Below are positions 40,775 to 49,807 of a DNA stretch of 64,000 nt, piece by piece. A model generated the notes under the pieces. It was not told the origin of the DNA. It saw only the letters and a program-made list of their open reading frames with translations, and searched no databases. Both the position numbers and the translations under genes were made by a program. Source of the DNA: Kitasatospora gansuensis (lineage in GTDB: Bacteria > Actinomycetota > Actinomycetes > Streptomycetales > Streptomycetaceae); NCBI RefSeq assembly GCF_014203705.1, contig NZ_JACHJR010000001.1, forward strand, positions 4,216,001 through 4,280,000, given 5' to 3'. Each line of letters begins with the position of its first letter. The first letter of the stretch is position 1.

Positions 40775-42532
40775 TCAGCGTCGGCGGGTGTGGTCGTGGG
40801 CGGGCTGGGGGCCGGTCGGTGCGGTGGTGGGCGTCGCGGTCGCGGGCGCCGTGGGGGTGTGGCTTCCGGTGCGGGTGAGTGCGATGTGGGCGCGTTGGTC
40901 GAGGCGGTCGGTGGTGGCGTTGCGCAGTCGCCACAGGAGGACTTCGGCGGGGCGGTCGGCGGTGGTCAACTCCCGTTGCCGGGCGGCTTCGGCGAGGGCT
41001 CGGTGGGGTGGTTGGCCGGAGGTTTCGGCTTGGGCGAGGGCGGTGGCCAGGGCGGGCCAGGAGGGGTCGGCGAGGATGCGCTGGGCGTGGTCGGGGACGG
41101 CGGCGTGGACGTGGGCGGCGAGGCGGTCGGTGGTGGCGGGGGTGGGGGTTCGGCGGGTGAGGTCGGCCATGACGGGTTCGGCGGCCTGCCGGTAGGCGCT
41201 CCGCAGGTGGACGAGGGCCTGTTGGGCGGCTGCGGCCTGCTGGCGGTGGCCTCGGCTCTCGTGCCAGCGGGCGATGGCGATCAGGACGAACAGGGCGGTG
41301 GACAGCAGGGCCGCGGCTGCGGCGCCGTCCTTGCCGGAGCCAGCGGCGTGGAGGAGTTCCTTGGCGGCCGAGCGGAGGGCGGCGGCCTGCTGGTGTTCGG
41401 CGCGGATCTTGGATCGGGTGGCGCGGTTGAACGCGGTTGCGGCGGCCCGTAGTTCGGCGCGGGTGTGGGCGGGTGCGGTGAGGGCGGCGGTGTGGAGGAG
41501 CTCACCGAACGCGGCGGCCTGGGCCTGCATCGCGCCGTCCTGATCGCCACCACCCGCGTCCTCGTCGGCACCGTCCTGGCCGGGGAAGGCGAAGCGGACC
41601 GTGCCGACGAGGGCGGTCTCCGCCTGCCGCCACCGGTCCGGCTCGACCGCCGGCCGCTCGGGCACGGTGGGCTGCTGAGCGGCGAGGCGTTCGCGCAGGC
41701 GGTTGACGGACAGGTCGGGGGAGAGCTTGGAGCCGCCGAAGTAGACGGGATCGCCCTGGGCGTTGACGTCGCCGGGCCGGGCGAGGCTGTAGCCGAGGAC
41801 GTCGCCGCTGTCGGGGCCGATGCGGTAGCGGATCTGGATGCCGAGCGCGGTGAGGGTGGAGAAGTACTCCTGCTCGTCGCGGACGGCTGCGGCGACCGCC
41901 TGGGCCTGCTCCAGCAGCCACTCCTTCGCGGTCTGCTGATGCCCGTTGCGCTGGGCCTTGGCCTGCTCGGCGCTGGTGGGCATCGGCGCGGCGGTGCCGT
42001 CCCCGGGGTTGAGCTGCCGCAGACCGAGTTCCTTCTCGATCTTGCGGCACACGGCCTGGGCGCGCTGGCCGTCGCGCTTGTTGCGGGGCCGGCGGCCGTC
42101 CTCGCGCACGGTGGTGGCCATGATGTGGATGTGGTCGTCGGCGTGCCGGACCGCGATCCACCGGCAGCCCTTGTCGTCCCGGTCGGGGGCGATGCCGGTG
42201 GCGTTGACGATCCGGCGGGCGACCTCGGCCCACTCGGCGTCGGTGAGGTACCGGTCGCCGGGCGCGGTGCGGACGGGGCAGTGCCACACGTGCTGCGGCA
42301 CCATCGCACCGAGGCGCATCTCGCGGGCACGGACGGGCTGGTCGAGGTAGTCGGCGAGCTGGTCGAGGAGGGCGTGGTGCCGGTCGAGGGGGGATCGGCC
42401 GGGGTCGGGCAGGCCGGGCATAGCGAAGGCGGCGACGATATGCGGGTCGGTGTGCTCGTCGCGCCGGCCGGGGCCGAAGAGGTAGGAGAGCAGGCCGCGG
42501 GTGCGGGAGCCGGTGGAGACGTCAGGCACCAC
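40775..42532 (-). CDS. Relaxase (mobilization nuclease)
   Basis: A 585-residue protein. The N-terminal relaxase domain (about 1-190) has a candidate catalytic Tyr17 in GLLSYLFGPGRRDEHTDPH and the metal-binding triad in IAVRHADDHIHIMATTVRED (H130, H134, H136). The family nicks oriT and pilots the DNA strand in conjugation. The remainder is a long helical Ala/Arg/Gln region. The GTG start overlaps the MobC-like gene end. Together with MobC it makes the element mobilizable. Confidence 0.93.
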   Translation of the reverse strand: MVPDVSTGSRTRGLLSYLFGPGRRDEHTDPHIVAAFAMPGLPDPGRSPLDRHHALLDQLADYLDQPVRAREMRLGAMVPQHVWHCPVRTAPGDRYLTDAEWAEVARRIVNATGIAPDRDDKGCRWIAVRHADDHIHIMATTVREDGRRPRNKRDGQRAQAVCRKIEKELGLRQLNPGDGTAAPMPTSAEQAKAQRNGHQQTAKEWLLEQAQAVAAAVRDEQEYFSTLTALGIQIRYRIGPDSGDVLGYSLARPGDVNAQGDPVYFGGSKLSPDLSVNRLRERLAAQQPTVPERPAVEPDRWRQAETALVGTVRFAFPGQDGADEDAGGGDQDGAMQAQAAAFGELLHTAALTAPAHTRAELRAAATAFNRATRSKIRAEHQQAAALRSAAKELLHAAGSGKDGAAAAALLSTALFVLIAIARWHESRGHRQQAAAAQQALVHLRSAYRQAAEPVMADLTRRTPTPATTDRLAAHVHAAVPDHAQRILADPSWPALATALAQAETSGQPPHRALAEAARQRELTTADRPAEVLLWRLRNATTDRLDQRAHIALTRTGSHTPTAPATATPTTAPTGPQPAHDHTRRR

Positions 42533-43025
42533 GACGGCCTCCCGGAGCCACGCGCTGGTAGGCGAGGCGGGCCTCGGCGGCGCAGGCGCCGAGGTCCTCC
42601 AGGACCTTCATCGCGCGCTCGGGGATCGGACCGAGGTAGACCTCGACCATGAGCTGGTTGAGGTTGTTGCCGGCCCGGTCGATCGCCCGCTGGTGGGTGC
42701 CGACCGCCTGGGTGAGCTGGTCGACGGCCTCCCGGTCGGGCAGGGGGACGAAGCCGTCGGGACGGCCGGTCTTCACGACCTCCTGTGCGACGCTCAGCGC
42801 CGAGTCCGCCAGGAACGCGGAGCGCGAGCGTCCGAGCCTGGCGGCGGCGATGTCGATCAGGTCCCGCTCGGCCGGCTCCGCGGAGCAGGTGAGCTGGAGG
42901 GTGCGCTTGGTTCCGGAACGCGGCCGGTACATCCGCTCAGCGAGCGCAGCGATGCACTCGTCCACCGGAAGCGCCGGGCGGTCGAGCTCCGGAACGCGGA
43001 GGTGGAGGAACTCGGCGGTGGTCAC
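42522..43025 (-). CDS. MobC-like relaxosome accessory protein
   Basis: From the GTG at 43025 (MTTAEFLHLRVPELDRPALP) the product has 167 residues. AERDLIDIAAARLGRSRSAF is a ribbon-helix-helix-like segment and the C-terminus TQAVGTHQRAIDRAGNNLNQ is typical of MobC. The frame stays open to 43319, but the added sequence is unusually rich in Asp/His/Glu and its base pattern by codon position fits the opposite strand better, so the shorter form is preferred. The gene overlaps the relaxase start by 11 bases. Confidence 0.8.
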   Translation of the reverse strand: MTTAEFLHLRVPELDRPALPVDECIAALAERMYRPRSGTKRTLQLTCSAEPAERDLIDIAAARLGRSRSAFLADSALSVAQEVVKTGRPDGFVPLPDREAVDQLTQAVGTHQRAIDRAGNNLNQLMVEVYLGPIPERAMKVLEDLGACAAEARLAYQRVAPGGRRGA

Positions 43026-43581
43026 GGTCGGCGCTTCACGAACGACGCGAACATCGGCGTCGGCACGCTCGGCGTCGACGCGGTGGTGCGGATCGGCATG
43101 GGGCTCGGAGATCTGGTCCTGGTCGTGGCCGCCCTCGGTCACGTTCCCCTGGTCCGGCGCGCCCTCGCGCCGGTCCTGCCCCGCCACCCCTGGGGCGGGG
43201 TCAAGCGCAAAGTCCGCGTCGCCAACGGCGATGTGGACTTTGCCCCAGCTTGCTCCGTCGTCGTGGTGCCGGTGGCCCAACGGCCTACGCCACAAGCCCT
43301 TCAGCGTACGGGACTTCACGGGCTGCTTGGCGTCGTTCTGGGCGGCGTGCTGGTGCTCGGGAATGGGGTGCTCTCCGGCTGGGTCGGTCGGGTGTCGGAC
43401 GGGATGGTGCGCTGTGGAACCGGGGTCGCTGGGCGGCGGTGTCCGGGCCGTCTGCTCTGCGGAACCCGTTCCGCAGGGCAGACGGCGGGGTGCGGTGATG
43501 CCGGAGTTCCGTTGGCCGTCTTCCGGTGGCGTGCGGTGCCCGGTCGACCGGGGGGTGGGCCGGTCGGTCCGGTGTGGCCGG
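43026..43581. other. Region upstream of mob genes, candidate oriT
   Basis: No confident gene. An inverted repeat with 16-bp arms and one G-T wobble (43450-43483, arms GTCTGC.CTGCGGAAC and GTTCCGCAG.GCAGAC) lies here. Location between mobC and the next gene is where mobilizable elements usually keep oriT. The left part (about 43035-43240) has the third-position GC bias expected of a plus-strand gene (FTNDANIGVGTLGVDAVVRI) without a convincing start or end; it may be a gene remnant. Confidence 0.45.
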
Positions 43582-44529
43582 TCAGGCGGCTTCGGGGTGC
43601 GGGCGGCCAGCCTCGGGGTTCCAGCGCGGGCGGAGGTCGTTCATCAGCTCGGTGAGGCGGCTGCTGCCGAGCGGGAGGCCGGCGGCGCGGACGGCCCGCT
43701 CGACGACCGCGCGGGTGAGCTTGCCCTCGGCGGTGGCGGCTTGGAGGCCGATCTCGCGCAGCCTCGCCATGTCGGCGCCGGGTGGACGGCCGACCGGCTT
43801 GTCCCGCCCGGTGGTGGGCTCCTCGCCGACGTGGCCGGACAGTCCTGCTGTCGGGGTGTCCCGAGAGTAAATCGGTGGACCGCCGTTCTGTGCGGGGCCG
43901 GGGTCGTCCAGGGTGCCGCTCCACTCGTCGGGCAGGACTCCGGTGGCGGATGCCAGCGTCAGCATCGCGTTGTCGTCGCCGACCGGCGGTCGCGGCCCGG
44001 TGTCCTGCGCGCGGTCGGTGGCGGTGTATCCGTTGCCGGTCTCCTCGGCCATCCCGTCGCCCTGGGTGGGCTGGGTGATGGCAGGGGCGCGGTCGGCGGG
44101 TCCTGTGGTGGGTGGGTGGTGGAGGTGGCGTAGGAGGGTGGGGCCGACGGTGCCCCAGCCGAGGAGGAGGGTGGGGGCGACGGTGTCGAGGGCGGCGCGT
44201 CCCCAGTGGTGGGCGAGGAGTGGTTCGGCGGTGTTCAGGGCGAGGGTGAGCAGGCCGCACAGGTGCATCAGCCAGCGGGCGGAGCGGAGCTGGTCGGGGT
44301 GGGTGCCGGTGGTGGCGAGGTGGTGGAGGGCGACGAGGAGGCCGACGACGGATAGGTCGACCATGGGGGCGATGAGCGGGGCGACGGGGCGCGGGATGCC
44401 CAGGCGCAGGGCGAGGGACCACACGTTGCCGAAGGAGAAGGTGAAGGCGAGGGCGGCGATGACGGCCATCACCACGGTGGTGATGGTGCGGGCGAAGGCG
44501 CCGGAGCCGGTCGGCGGGGCGGTGGGCAT
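43582..44529 (-). CDS. DUF2637 membrane protein (Spd-like)
   Basis: A 315-residue protein with four membrane spans in the first 150 residues (TITTVVMAVIAALAFTFSFG, PLIAPMVDLSVVGLLVALHH, WLMHLCGLLTLALNTAEP, LDTVAPTLLLGWGTVGPTLL) and a cytoplasmic tail ending in a helical DNA-binding-like segment (MARLREIGLQAATAEGKLTR). DUF2637 proteins are typical of actinomycete plasmids and integrative elements, often near spread (spd) genes. Role inferred: transfer or spread of the element. Confidence 0.85.
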   Translation of the reverse strand: MPTAPPTGSGAFARTITTVVMAVIAALAFTFSFGNVWSLALRLGIPRPVAPLIAPMVDLSVVGLLVALHHLATTGTHPDQLRSARWLMHLCGLLTLALNTAEPLLAHHWGRAALDTVAPTLLLGWGTVGPTLLRHLHHPPTTGPADRAPAITQPTQGDGMAEETGNGYTATDRAQDTGPRPPVGDDNAMLTLASATGVLPDEWSGTLDDPGPAQNGGPPIYSRDTPTAGLSGHVGEEPTTGRDKPVGRPPGADMARLREIGLQAATAEGKLTRAVVERAVRAAGLPLGSSRLTELMNDLRPRWNPEAGRPHPEAA

Positions 44530-44714
44530 GCGGGTGGGGTCCTTGCGGTGGCGGGTGTTGTGGGGTTGCCGTCTTTGCCGTCTTGCCGTTGCATCCGCAG
44601 GTCAGGGCGGTTACGGCAGGGGCGGGCGCGGCAGGCCGGTGGCGTCTTGGACGCGGTGCGGTGGCGTCCCGGTACGGGAGCTCTTCCGTCTTGGGACGGC
44701 TATCCGTCCCACTC

Positions 44715-44929
44715 GCAGGCCATCTGACCTGCGGTTTCGTGGCAGGGACGGCTGGGACGGCACAAGACGGGTGTCGTCGCCGTCCCGGGTCCGGCCCGGC
44801 GGGCGCTGGGAGGGTGCGCGGTGCCGGACCGGTGGCGGTGCGGGACGCTGTGCCGTCCTGTCCGGTGCTGCCGTCTTGGCGGCAGGCCGCCTGACCTGCG
44901 GTGTTACGGCAGGGACGGCAGGGACGGCA
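44715..44929. repeat. Imperfect 48-bp direct repeats downstream of the P-loop gene
   Basis: Copies at 44715-44762 and 44882-44929 share GCAGGCC, then CTGACCTGCGG, then GGCAGGGACGGC and GGGACGGCA, 167 bp apart. A third partial copy in inverted direction (CCGCAGGTCAGG) is near 44598. The 410-bp region has no gene. Iteron-like repeats by a replication-type ATPase suggest an origin or regulatory region. Confidence 0.6.
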
Positions 44930-44941
44930 GTTTCGCGCAGG

Positions 44942-46288
44942 TCACCTTCTTGGGCCCGCGCCCACGCCCGCACCCGTGCCCGCCTCCGACCCGGGTGCGG
45001 TCGGGTGGACGGTGGGGCAGTAGCGCCGCCAGGCGTCGGTGAACTTGTGGCGCAGGTAGCCCTTGCGCTGGGTTCCGTCGCCGATGCGCACGTTGCCGGA
45101 GGAGATGCCGAACTCGCGGAGCATCGCGCCGAGCCCGCGCGCGTTCAGCCCGCCCCGCCCGGCCTCGGCCCAGGGGGCTTCCGGGTCGCCGTTGAGGGTG
45201 AACAGCAGCTGGTCGGTGGTGATGCTGTCCGGCTCGCCGGCGGCGTGGAAGATCCGGCGGATGTCGGCGAGGATCCGCGCGCCGCCGGGGCTGTCCTCCT
45301 CGGTCTGGACCTCGTCGTCGACCATGCGCCTGCACGCCTGGCGGGCCAGGCGGGGCCAGGGTCCTCCGGCGAGGTCGGCGATGATCACCAGGGGCTCCCA
45401 GGTGTCGGCCGCGCGGTCCTCGACCGGCATCGCGGGCTCCAGCAGCAGGGCCTGCTCGGCCAGGGGCGCGCTCCACTGGGCGATGCGGTCGCGGATGGCG
45501 TGCAGGGCGGGCCTGTCGCGCATCGTGCGGTAGGGCGCGACGCGCTCCCCTTCAGCGCGGCGGCGCATCCGGATCACGATGGAGCGGTCCATGATCGTGT
45601 CGGGGAGGTCGCCGATCCCGGCGATGGCCGCCATGGCGAAGGTGTGGAAGCGGCGCGGGGTGTGGTCGTTGCCGACCACTCGCAGCACGTACCGGTCGCG
45701 CTGGTGCCCGGCGTTCAGCAGGCCGCGCATCTCCTCGTTCTTCTCCGCCATCTTCGGGCTGCCGAAGATCGTGTCCGCCTCGTCCACCAGGAGCGTGGGC
45801 GGCTCTTCGGTGATGGAGCGGAAGACCGCGGCCGGGGTCGAGTTGACCGTGAGCACCGGCTGGTGCACCGTCTCGGTGAGGACGTCGAGCAGGCGGGACT
45901 TGCCGCAGCGCTTCGCCGGGCCGACCACTGCCAGGCGCGGCGCGTGCTGCCACGAGCCCTGCAGGTGGGTCGCCGCCACCCACAGCGTCGCGGCGTCCAG
46001 GGCCTCCTCCGAGGGCAGGATCACGAAGGTGGCGATCAGGGCCTTCAGTTGGGCGAGCAGGTCGGCACCCTCGGTCGCCTCGGTGTCCGGCAGCAGGTCG
46101 GTCCCGGACAGGGCGCCAGGCTCGGCCGGTGCCGCCTCCGGCTGTCCACAGGCTGTGGACGCCTCGGGCTGGAGGCCGGGCAGGTAGGCGCCGGGCTCGC
46201 CGGCCTTGGCGACGGGCGGCCAGTTCGTGGTGGCCGCTGTCGGGCCGGGGGCTGCGGTGGCGGGGCGGGAGGCAGTACTCTCGGTCAT
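44942..46288 (-). CDS. DUF3631 P-loop ATPase (replication/helicase-like)
   Basis: A 448-residue protein. A disordered N-terminus of about 75 residues leads to the ATPase domain with Walker A GPAKRCGKSRLLD, Walker B TLLVDEADT, sensor region RVVGNDHTPRRFHTFAMAAI and arginine-rich SIVIRMRRRAEGE. DUF3631 follows (DTWEPLVIIADLAGGPWPRL; GLGAMLREFGIS). In actinomycete elements this family is associated with primase/helicase functions, so it may drive replication of the excised circle. It diverges from the XRE regulator. Confidence 0.85.
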   Translation of the reverse strand: MTESTASRPATAAPGPTAATTNWPPVAKAGEPGAYLPGLQPEASTACGQPEAAPAEPGALSGTDLLPDTEATEGADLLAQLKALIATFVILPSEEALDAATLWVAATHLQGSWQHAPRLAVVGPAKRCGKSRLLDVLTETVHQPVLTVNSTPAAVFRSITEEPPTLLVDEADTIFGSPKMAEKNEEMRGLLNAGHQRDRYVLRVVGNDHTPRRFHTFAMAAIAGIGDLPDTIMDRSIVIRMRRRAEGERVAPYRTMRDRPALHAIRDRIAQWSAPLAEQALLLEPAMPVEDRAADTWEPLVIIADLAGGPWPRLARQACRRMVDDEVQTEEDSPGGARILADIRRIFHAAGEPDSITTDQLLFTLNGDPEAPWAEAGRGGLNARGLGAMLREFGISSGNVRIGDGTQRKGYLRHKFTDAWRRYCPTVHPTAPGSEAGTGAGVGAGPRR

Positions 46289-46684
46289 GGCGATTCCTCA
46301 CTCGGCGGTTCCGGGGGGCAACCCGGTCCGCCGTAGCTCGACTGTCCTGGGATGGGCGGTGGCGAGGTTTCCGATCAGCCCCCGGTGTTCGTAGCGCCGG
46401 GGGCTTCGTGTTTTTTCTCGGGACACTTGGGCGCTCCGCACACCCGTGCAACCTCCTGGGGGTTGGGTTCTCCATGCTGACATGATCGAACGTAGTGCGA
46501 CCCCTATCGCCCTGTCAAGCGAATGGAGCCTGAAAATCTCAACCTTTTTCCGCATAGTCGCTGATGAGTGTGATGTAACGGATTGGTAACTATGCACCCC
46601 AACCGCTTGACGGTTACACATGTCATGCCACTACCTTCTATCTATCGCCGCGTCGCGCCCATCCGTAATCGAAGGGAGGTTGGT
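46289..46684. promoter_or_regulatory. AT-rich divergent promoter region of the element
   Basis: About 395 bases separate the DUF3631 and XRE genes. The part 46490-46670 is the most AT-rich stretch of the element. TTGACG at 46607-46612 with TACCTT 19 bases further is a possible sigma-70 promoter for the XRE gene; GTAACGGATTGGTAAC (46575-46590) contains a GTAAC direct repeat. No gene is seen. Confidence 0.4.
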
Positions 46685-47200
46685 ATGGTCAACCCTATGG
46701 TGCATCGCTTCACGCCCCTGGAGGGCGAGGCCCTGGTGGCCCACAACCTGAAGGTCCTGCGCAAGGCCGCCCGTCTCTCCCAGGAGGACGTGGCTGAGCG
46801 CATGACCCGGCTCGGCTTCAAGTTCCACCAGACCCAGGTCGCCAAGATCGAGAACCTCACCCGCCCGGTCCGCTTCGACGAGGTCATCGGTCTCGCCAAG
46901 GCGCTCAGCGTTCCGGCGGCCAACTTCATGACCGAGGCCGTGGCCGGCCCCGACGAACCCGACTACGAGCTGCAGGAGGCCGGCTTCGCCCTCCAGGCCG
47001 CCCAGCTGGAGTGGAGAACCGCTCGCGACATCGAGCAGGGAGCCAAGGCCCGGATGGACGAAGCCCAGCGCCTCTACGACGAGGTCGCCGAGCGCCTCGA
47101 AGCGCAAGGCATCGCTACCACCGTCGACCAGCCGCTGTGGTACCCCGCCCCCAACTCGCCCGGGGACCCGCTCCGCAAGGAGCCGGACGCCGACCGGTAG
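46685..47200 (+). CDS. XRE family regulator of the element
   Basis: ATG at 46685 with GGGAGG upstream; 171 residues. The HTH is NLKVLRKAARLSQEDVAERM with TRLGFKFHQTQVAKIEN and RFDEVIGLAKALSVPAANF, a canonical Cro/C1 fold. A coiled coil follows (LEWRTARDIEQGAKARMDEA). It lies just upstream of xis-int and likely controls excision or replication. Confidence 0.9.
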   Translation: MVNPMVHRFTPLEGEALVAHNLKVLRKAARLSQEDVAERMTRLGFKFHQTQVAKIENLTRPVRFDEVIGLAKALSVPAANFMTEAVAGPDEPDYELQEAGFALQAAQLEWRTARDIEQGAKARMDEAQRLYDEVAERLEAQGIATTVDQPLWYPAPNSPGDPLRKEPDADR

Positions 47201-47464
47201 GACCGCACCGATCCCCTCCGGGTGCTGCGGTGCCATCGGCCCATGGTCACCCATGCCCCGGCTCGCAACCTAGAACGGCCGACCCGGCCCGCCCGCCCAA
47301 GATCGTTCTTGGCCGCGAGCCGGAGCCGCCGTAACCTGCACCACCCGCTGCCCGACCCCCGGCGCTACGAACGCCGAGGACCGACAAGCAGCTGCACCCA
47401 CCCACCGCCCATCCCAACAGTCGCCACGGCCGCGCGTTGCCCACGCGCCGCCGGGAGGAGTTCC

Positions 47465-47683
47465 ATGCCCACCGCTGCCACCACGACCGTCATCGAGCGG
47501 AAGTGGCACACCACCGCCGAGGTCGCCGAGATGCTCGGCTTCGGCCTCTCCAAGACCAAGATGCTGGTCCTCTCCGGCCAGATCCGCTCCGTCGCCATCG
47601 GCCGCAACCGCCGCATCCTGCCCCTGTGGGTCGACGAATACGTCGCCCGCGTCGTCGCCACCGCCGAGGAGGTGGCCGCATGA
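47465..47683 (+). CDS. Excisionase-like DNA-binding protein
   Basis: A 72-residue protein from an ATG after GGAGGAG. KWHTTAEVAEMLGFGLSKTK, then LSGQIRSVAIGRNRRILPLW is the MerR/Xis-type winged helix of excisionases. The stop overlaps the integrase start (ATGA), the usual xis-int arrangement of streptomycete elements. Confidence 0.9.
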   Translation: MPTAATTTVIERKWHTTAEVAEMLGFGLSKTKMLVLSGQIRSVAIGRNRRILPLWVDEYVARVVATAEEVAA

Positions 47684-48975
47684 GTGGCAAGCGCGGCAAC
47701 GGCGAGGGGTCCATCTACCCCTACCGCAACGGCTTCGCGGCCTACGCCTGGGTGACCACGCCCACCGGCAAGCGCGACCGCAAGTACGTCTACGGCAAGA
47801 CCCGGACCGAGGTCCACGACAAGTGGCTCAAGCTCCACACCGCGGCCAAGGCCGGCCCCGTGGCCACCAGCACGCCGACACTGGAGCAGTTCCTCGCCTT
47901 CTGGCTGAAGGAGGAGGTCGAGGTCAACCTCAAGCCGCTCACCGCCGCGACCTACGAGACGGCCGTGCGCCTCTACATCGGCCCGTTCCTCGGCGCCAAG
48001 CGGGTCGACAAGCTCAACGTCCGCGACGTGCGCGAGTGGCTGAACAAGCTCGCCACCACCTGCCAGTGCTGTGCCCAGGGGAAGGACGAGCGCCGCCCCG
48101 AGGAGCGACGGAAGTGCTGCGCGATCAGCAAGTGTTGCCGCCAGTACCTGTCCAAGCGTTCCGTCGCCGACGCCCGCACCGTGCTCCGCAGCGCGCTCAC
48201 CTACGCGATCAGCGAGGAGATGATCGCCCGCAACGTCGCCCAACTCGTCAAGCTGGCCAAGCCCCGCCCCCGCAAGGTCATCCCGTGGTCGGTCGAGGAG
48301 GCCAGCCGGTTCCTCGAATCGGCCCGCGCCGACCGCGACCCCCTGTACGGCGCCTACGTGATGATCCTGGTGCTCGGCTTGCGTAAGGGCGAAGTCCTCG
48401 GGCTCCGGTGGTCGGACGTGATGCTGGACCGGGGAGAGGTCCTGATCCAGCAGCAGCTCCAGCGGGTCCGTCGCCGCCTGCTGCACTCCGAGGTCAAGAC
48501 CGATGCCTCGGAGTCGGTGCTCCCGCTGCCGGACCTCTGCCGCACGGCCCTGGTGCTGCGGGAGAAGAGCCGGGATGCCCACAAGCTCGCCGCCCGCGAC
48601 CTATGGACGGAGTCCGACCTGGTCTTCACCACCAAGTACGGCACCCCGGTCGAGCCGCGCAACTTCAACCGGCGGTTCGAGTTCCGCTGCCAGCAGGCCG
48701 GCGTGCGGCTGATCCGCGTCCACGACACCCGCAAGACCTGCGGCACGCTGCTGGCGGCCCTGGACGTGCACCCGCGCGTGGCGATGCAGATCCTCCGGCA
48801 CTCGCAGTTCGCGGTGACCATGGAGATCTACACCCAGGTCCCCTCCGAGCAGACGCGCAACGCGCTCAGGAAGCTCGGCGAGACCCTCGACGTCGGGCGA
48901 TCCGACGAGGCGGAAGGAGAGGGCGAGACGCCTCCGGCCTCCGCAGCCGATGATGGTCCGGAAGCGCCGGAGTAA
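47680..48975 (+). CDS. Tyrosine recombinase / integrase
   Basis: A 431-residue phage-type integrase. The N-terminal arm-binding domain (GNGEGSIYPYRNGFAAYAWV) precedes a core-binding domain with a Cys-rich insertion (CQCC...RKCCAISKCC), common in actinobacterial integrases. Catalytic residues: Arg in LGLRKGEVLGLRW, H and R in RVHDTRKTCGTLL, H in ILRHSQFAVTM and Tyr in EIYTQV. It would catalyse site-specific insertion into tRNA-Pro. The gene lies 1.7 kb from attR; two small secreted-protein genes intervene. Confidence 0.95.
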   Translation: MSGKRGNGEGSIYPYRNGFAAYAWVTTPTGKRDRKYVYGKTRTEVHDKWLKLHTAAKAGPVATSTPTLEQFLAFWLKEEVEVNLKPLTAATYETAVRLYIGPFLGAKRVDKLNVRDVREWLNKLATTCQCCAQGKDERRPEERRKCCAISKCCRQYLSKRSVADARTVLRSALTYAISEEMIARNVAQLVKLAKPRPRKVIPWSVEEASRFLESARADRDPLYGAYVMILVLGLRKGEVLGLRWSDVMLDRGEVLIQQQLQRVRRRLLHSEVKTDASESVLPLPDLCRTALVLREKSRDAHKLAARDLWTESDLVFTTKYGTPVEPRNFNRRFEFRCQQAGVRLIRVHDTRKTCGTLLAALDVHPRVAMQILRHSQFAVTMEIYTQVPSEQTRNALRKLGETLDVGRSDEAEGEGETPPASAADDGPEAPE

Positions 48976-49000
48976 GCGCAGGACATGGTGATCATCCGAG

Positions 49001-49030
49001 TGGCCCGGCCAGGTACCTTCGGCCGGGCCA
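49001..49030 (+). terminator. Integrase terminator
   Basis: TGGCCCGGCC and GGCCGGGCCA form a perfect 10-bp stem with a 10-base loop, 25 bases after the int stop. Confidence 0.7.
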
Positions 49031-49165
49031 TCGGCGTTCACGGGACCGACGTCACAGGTACCCCTGCCTGACGCTCGCTGAGCGACGCGGCTGAAGCCTG
49101 GAGACGAGTGACAGGGCTCTGGCGGCGCCGCAGTCGTTTCTCTGCCGGGTCAGTGTGTGCGTGTC

Positions 49166-49230
49166 GTGTGCGCGCCCGCCCCGGCGGCCAGGCTCCGAGG
49201 ATGGCCGCTGGGGCCGGGGCGGGCACGCAC
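49166..49230 (-). terminator. GC-rich hairpin after the small secreted protein gene
   Basis: GTGTGCGCGCCCGCCCCGG pairs with CCGGGGCGGGCACGCAC with small bulges; an inner GGCGGCCA/TGGCCGCT pair extends it. It ends 5 bases from the minus-strand stop at 49236. Confidence 0.6.
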
Positions 49231-49235
49231 GGCGG

Positions 49236-49544
49236 TCACGTGTCGAGGTAAATGCTGTACCAGGGCCCCCCGGTTACGGTGCGGCTGTAGTTGACATTGG
49301 TCTGGTCACCGTTGCAGTCAGCTTCGGTGTACACCGCGGCGTCTTTGTTGGTGAAGTTGCTGAGCTTCTTCGCAGGCATCGCGAGGTTGATGCAGTTACC
49401 GCTCTCCGGGTCCATCAAGGTCTGGTTGGCTCCCTGGTCGTCGACGTACTCGACCGCGCCGTCGGCGGCGTGCGCCGACGTCGGGACGGCGACGAGGAGC
49501 AGGAGTGCGCCGGTGAGCGTTCCCAGTGTGGTGCGGATGCGCAT
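49236..49544 (-). CDS. Small secreted protein (102 aa)
   Basis: ATG at 49544 behind AAGGAACTCC. Signal peptide MRIRTTLGTLTGALLLLVAV ends at TSAHA. The mature part of about 70 residues (DGAVEYVDDQGANQTLMDPE, then GNCINLAMPAKKLSNFTN) has two cysteines that could form a disulfide. Similar small extracellular proteins of unknown role are common in streptomycetes. Located inside the element near its right border. Confidence 0.75.
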   Translation of the reverse strand: MRIRTTLGTLTGALLLLVAVPTSAHAADGAVEYVDDQGANQTLMDPESGNCINLAMPAKKLSNFTNKDAAVYTEADCNGDQTNVNYSRTVTGGPWYSIYLDT

Positions 49545-49807
49545 GGAGTTCCTTCGGGGTTTCGGGGAAGGGGGACAGCCCATCGGTACCTGGGCCGGGG
49601 GGATTCGCGTCCGGGACACGCGGTCCGTCACCCCGACGGCAGCGCCCTGTCATCCGGACGGGCCCACGGTGGACTGCGGCGCGCCAGGGGCGTGCTCTGA
49701 CGGAACCCGCTTCTGAGGCCATCTGGCAGCATCGGATCGCCGACCGGCCAAGTCGGTGCTCAGCTGTTCGTGGCCGCACCGTGCGGCCGTGAACGGAAGG
49801 ACCGAGC

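Noticed and set aside
43026..43319. N-terminal extension of MobC to 43319
   Set aside because: Codon-position GC fits the opposite strand, composition is odd, and the conserved MobC part starts after GTG 43025.
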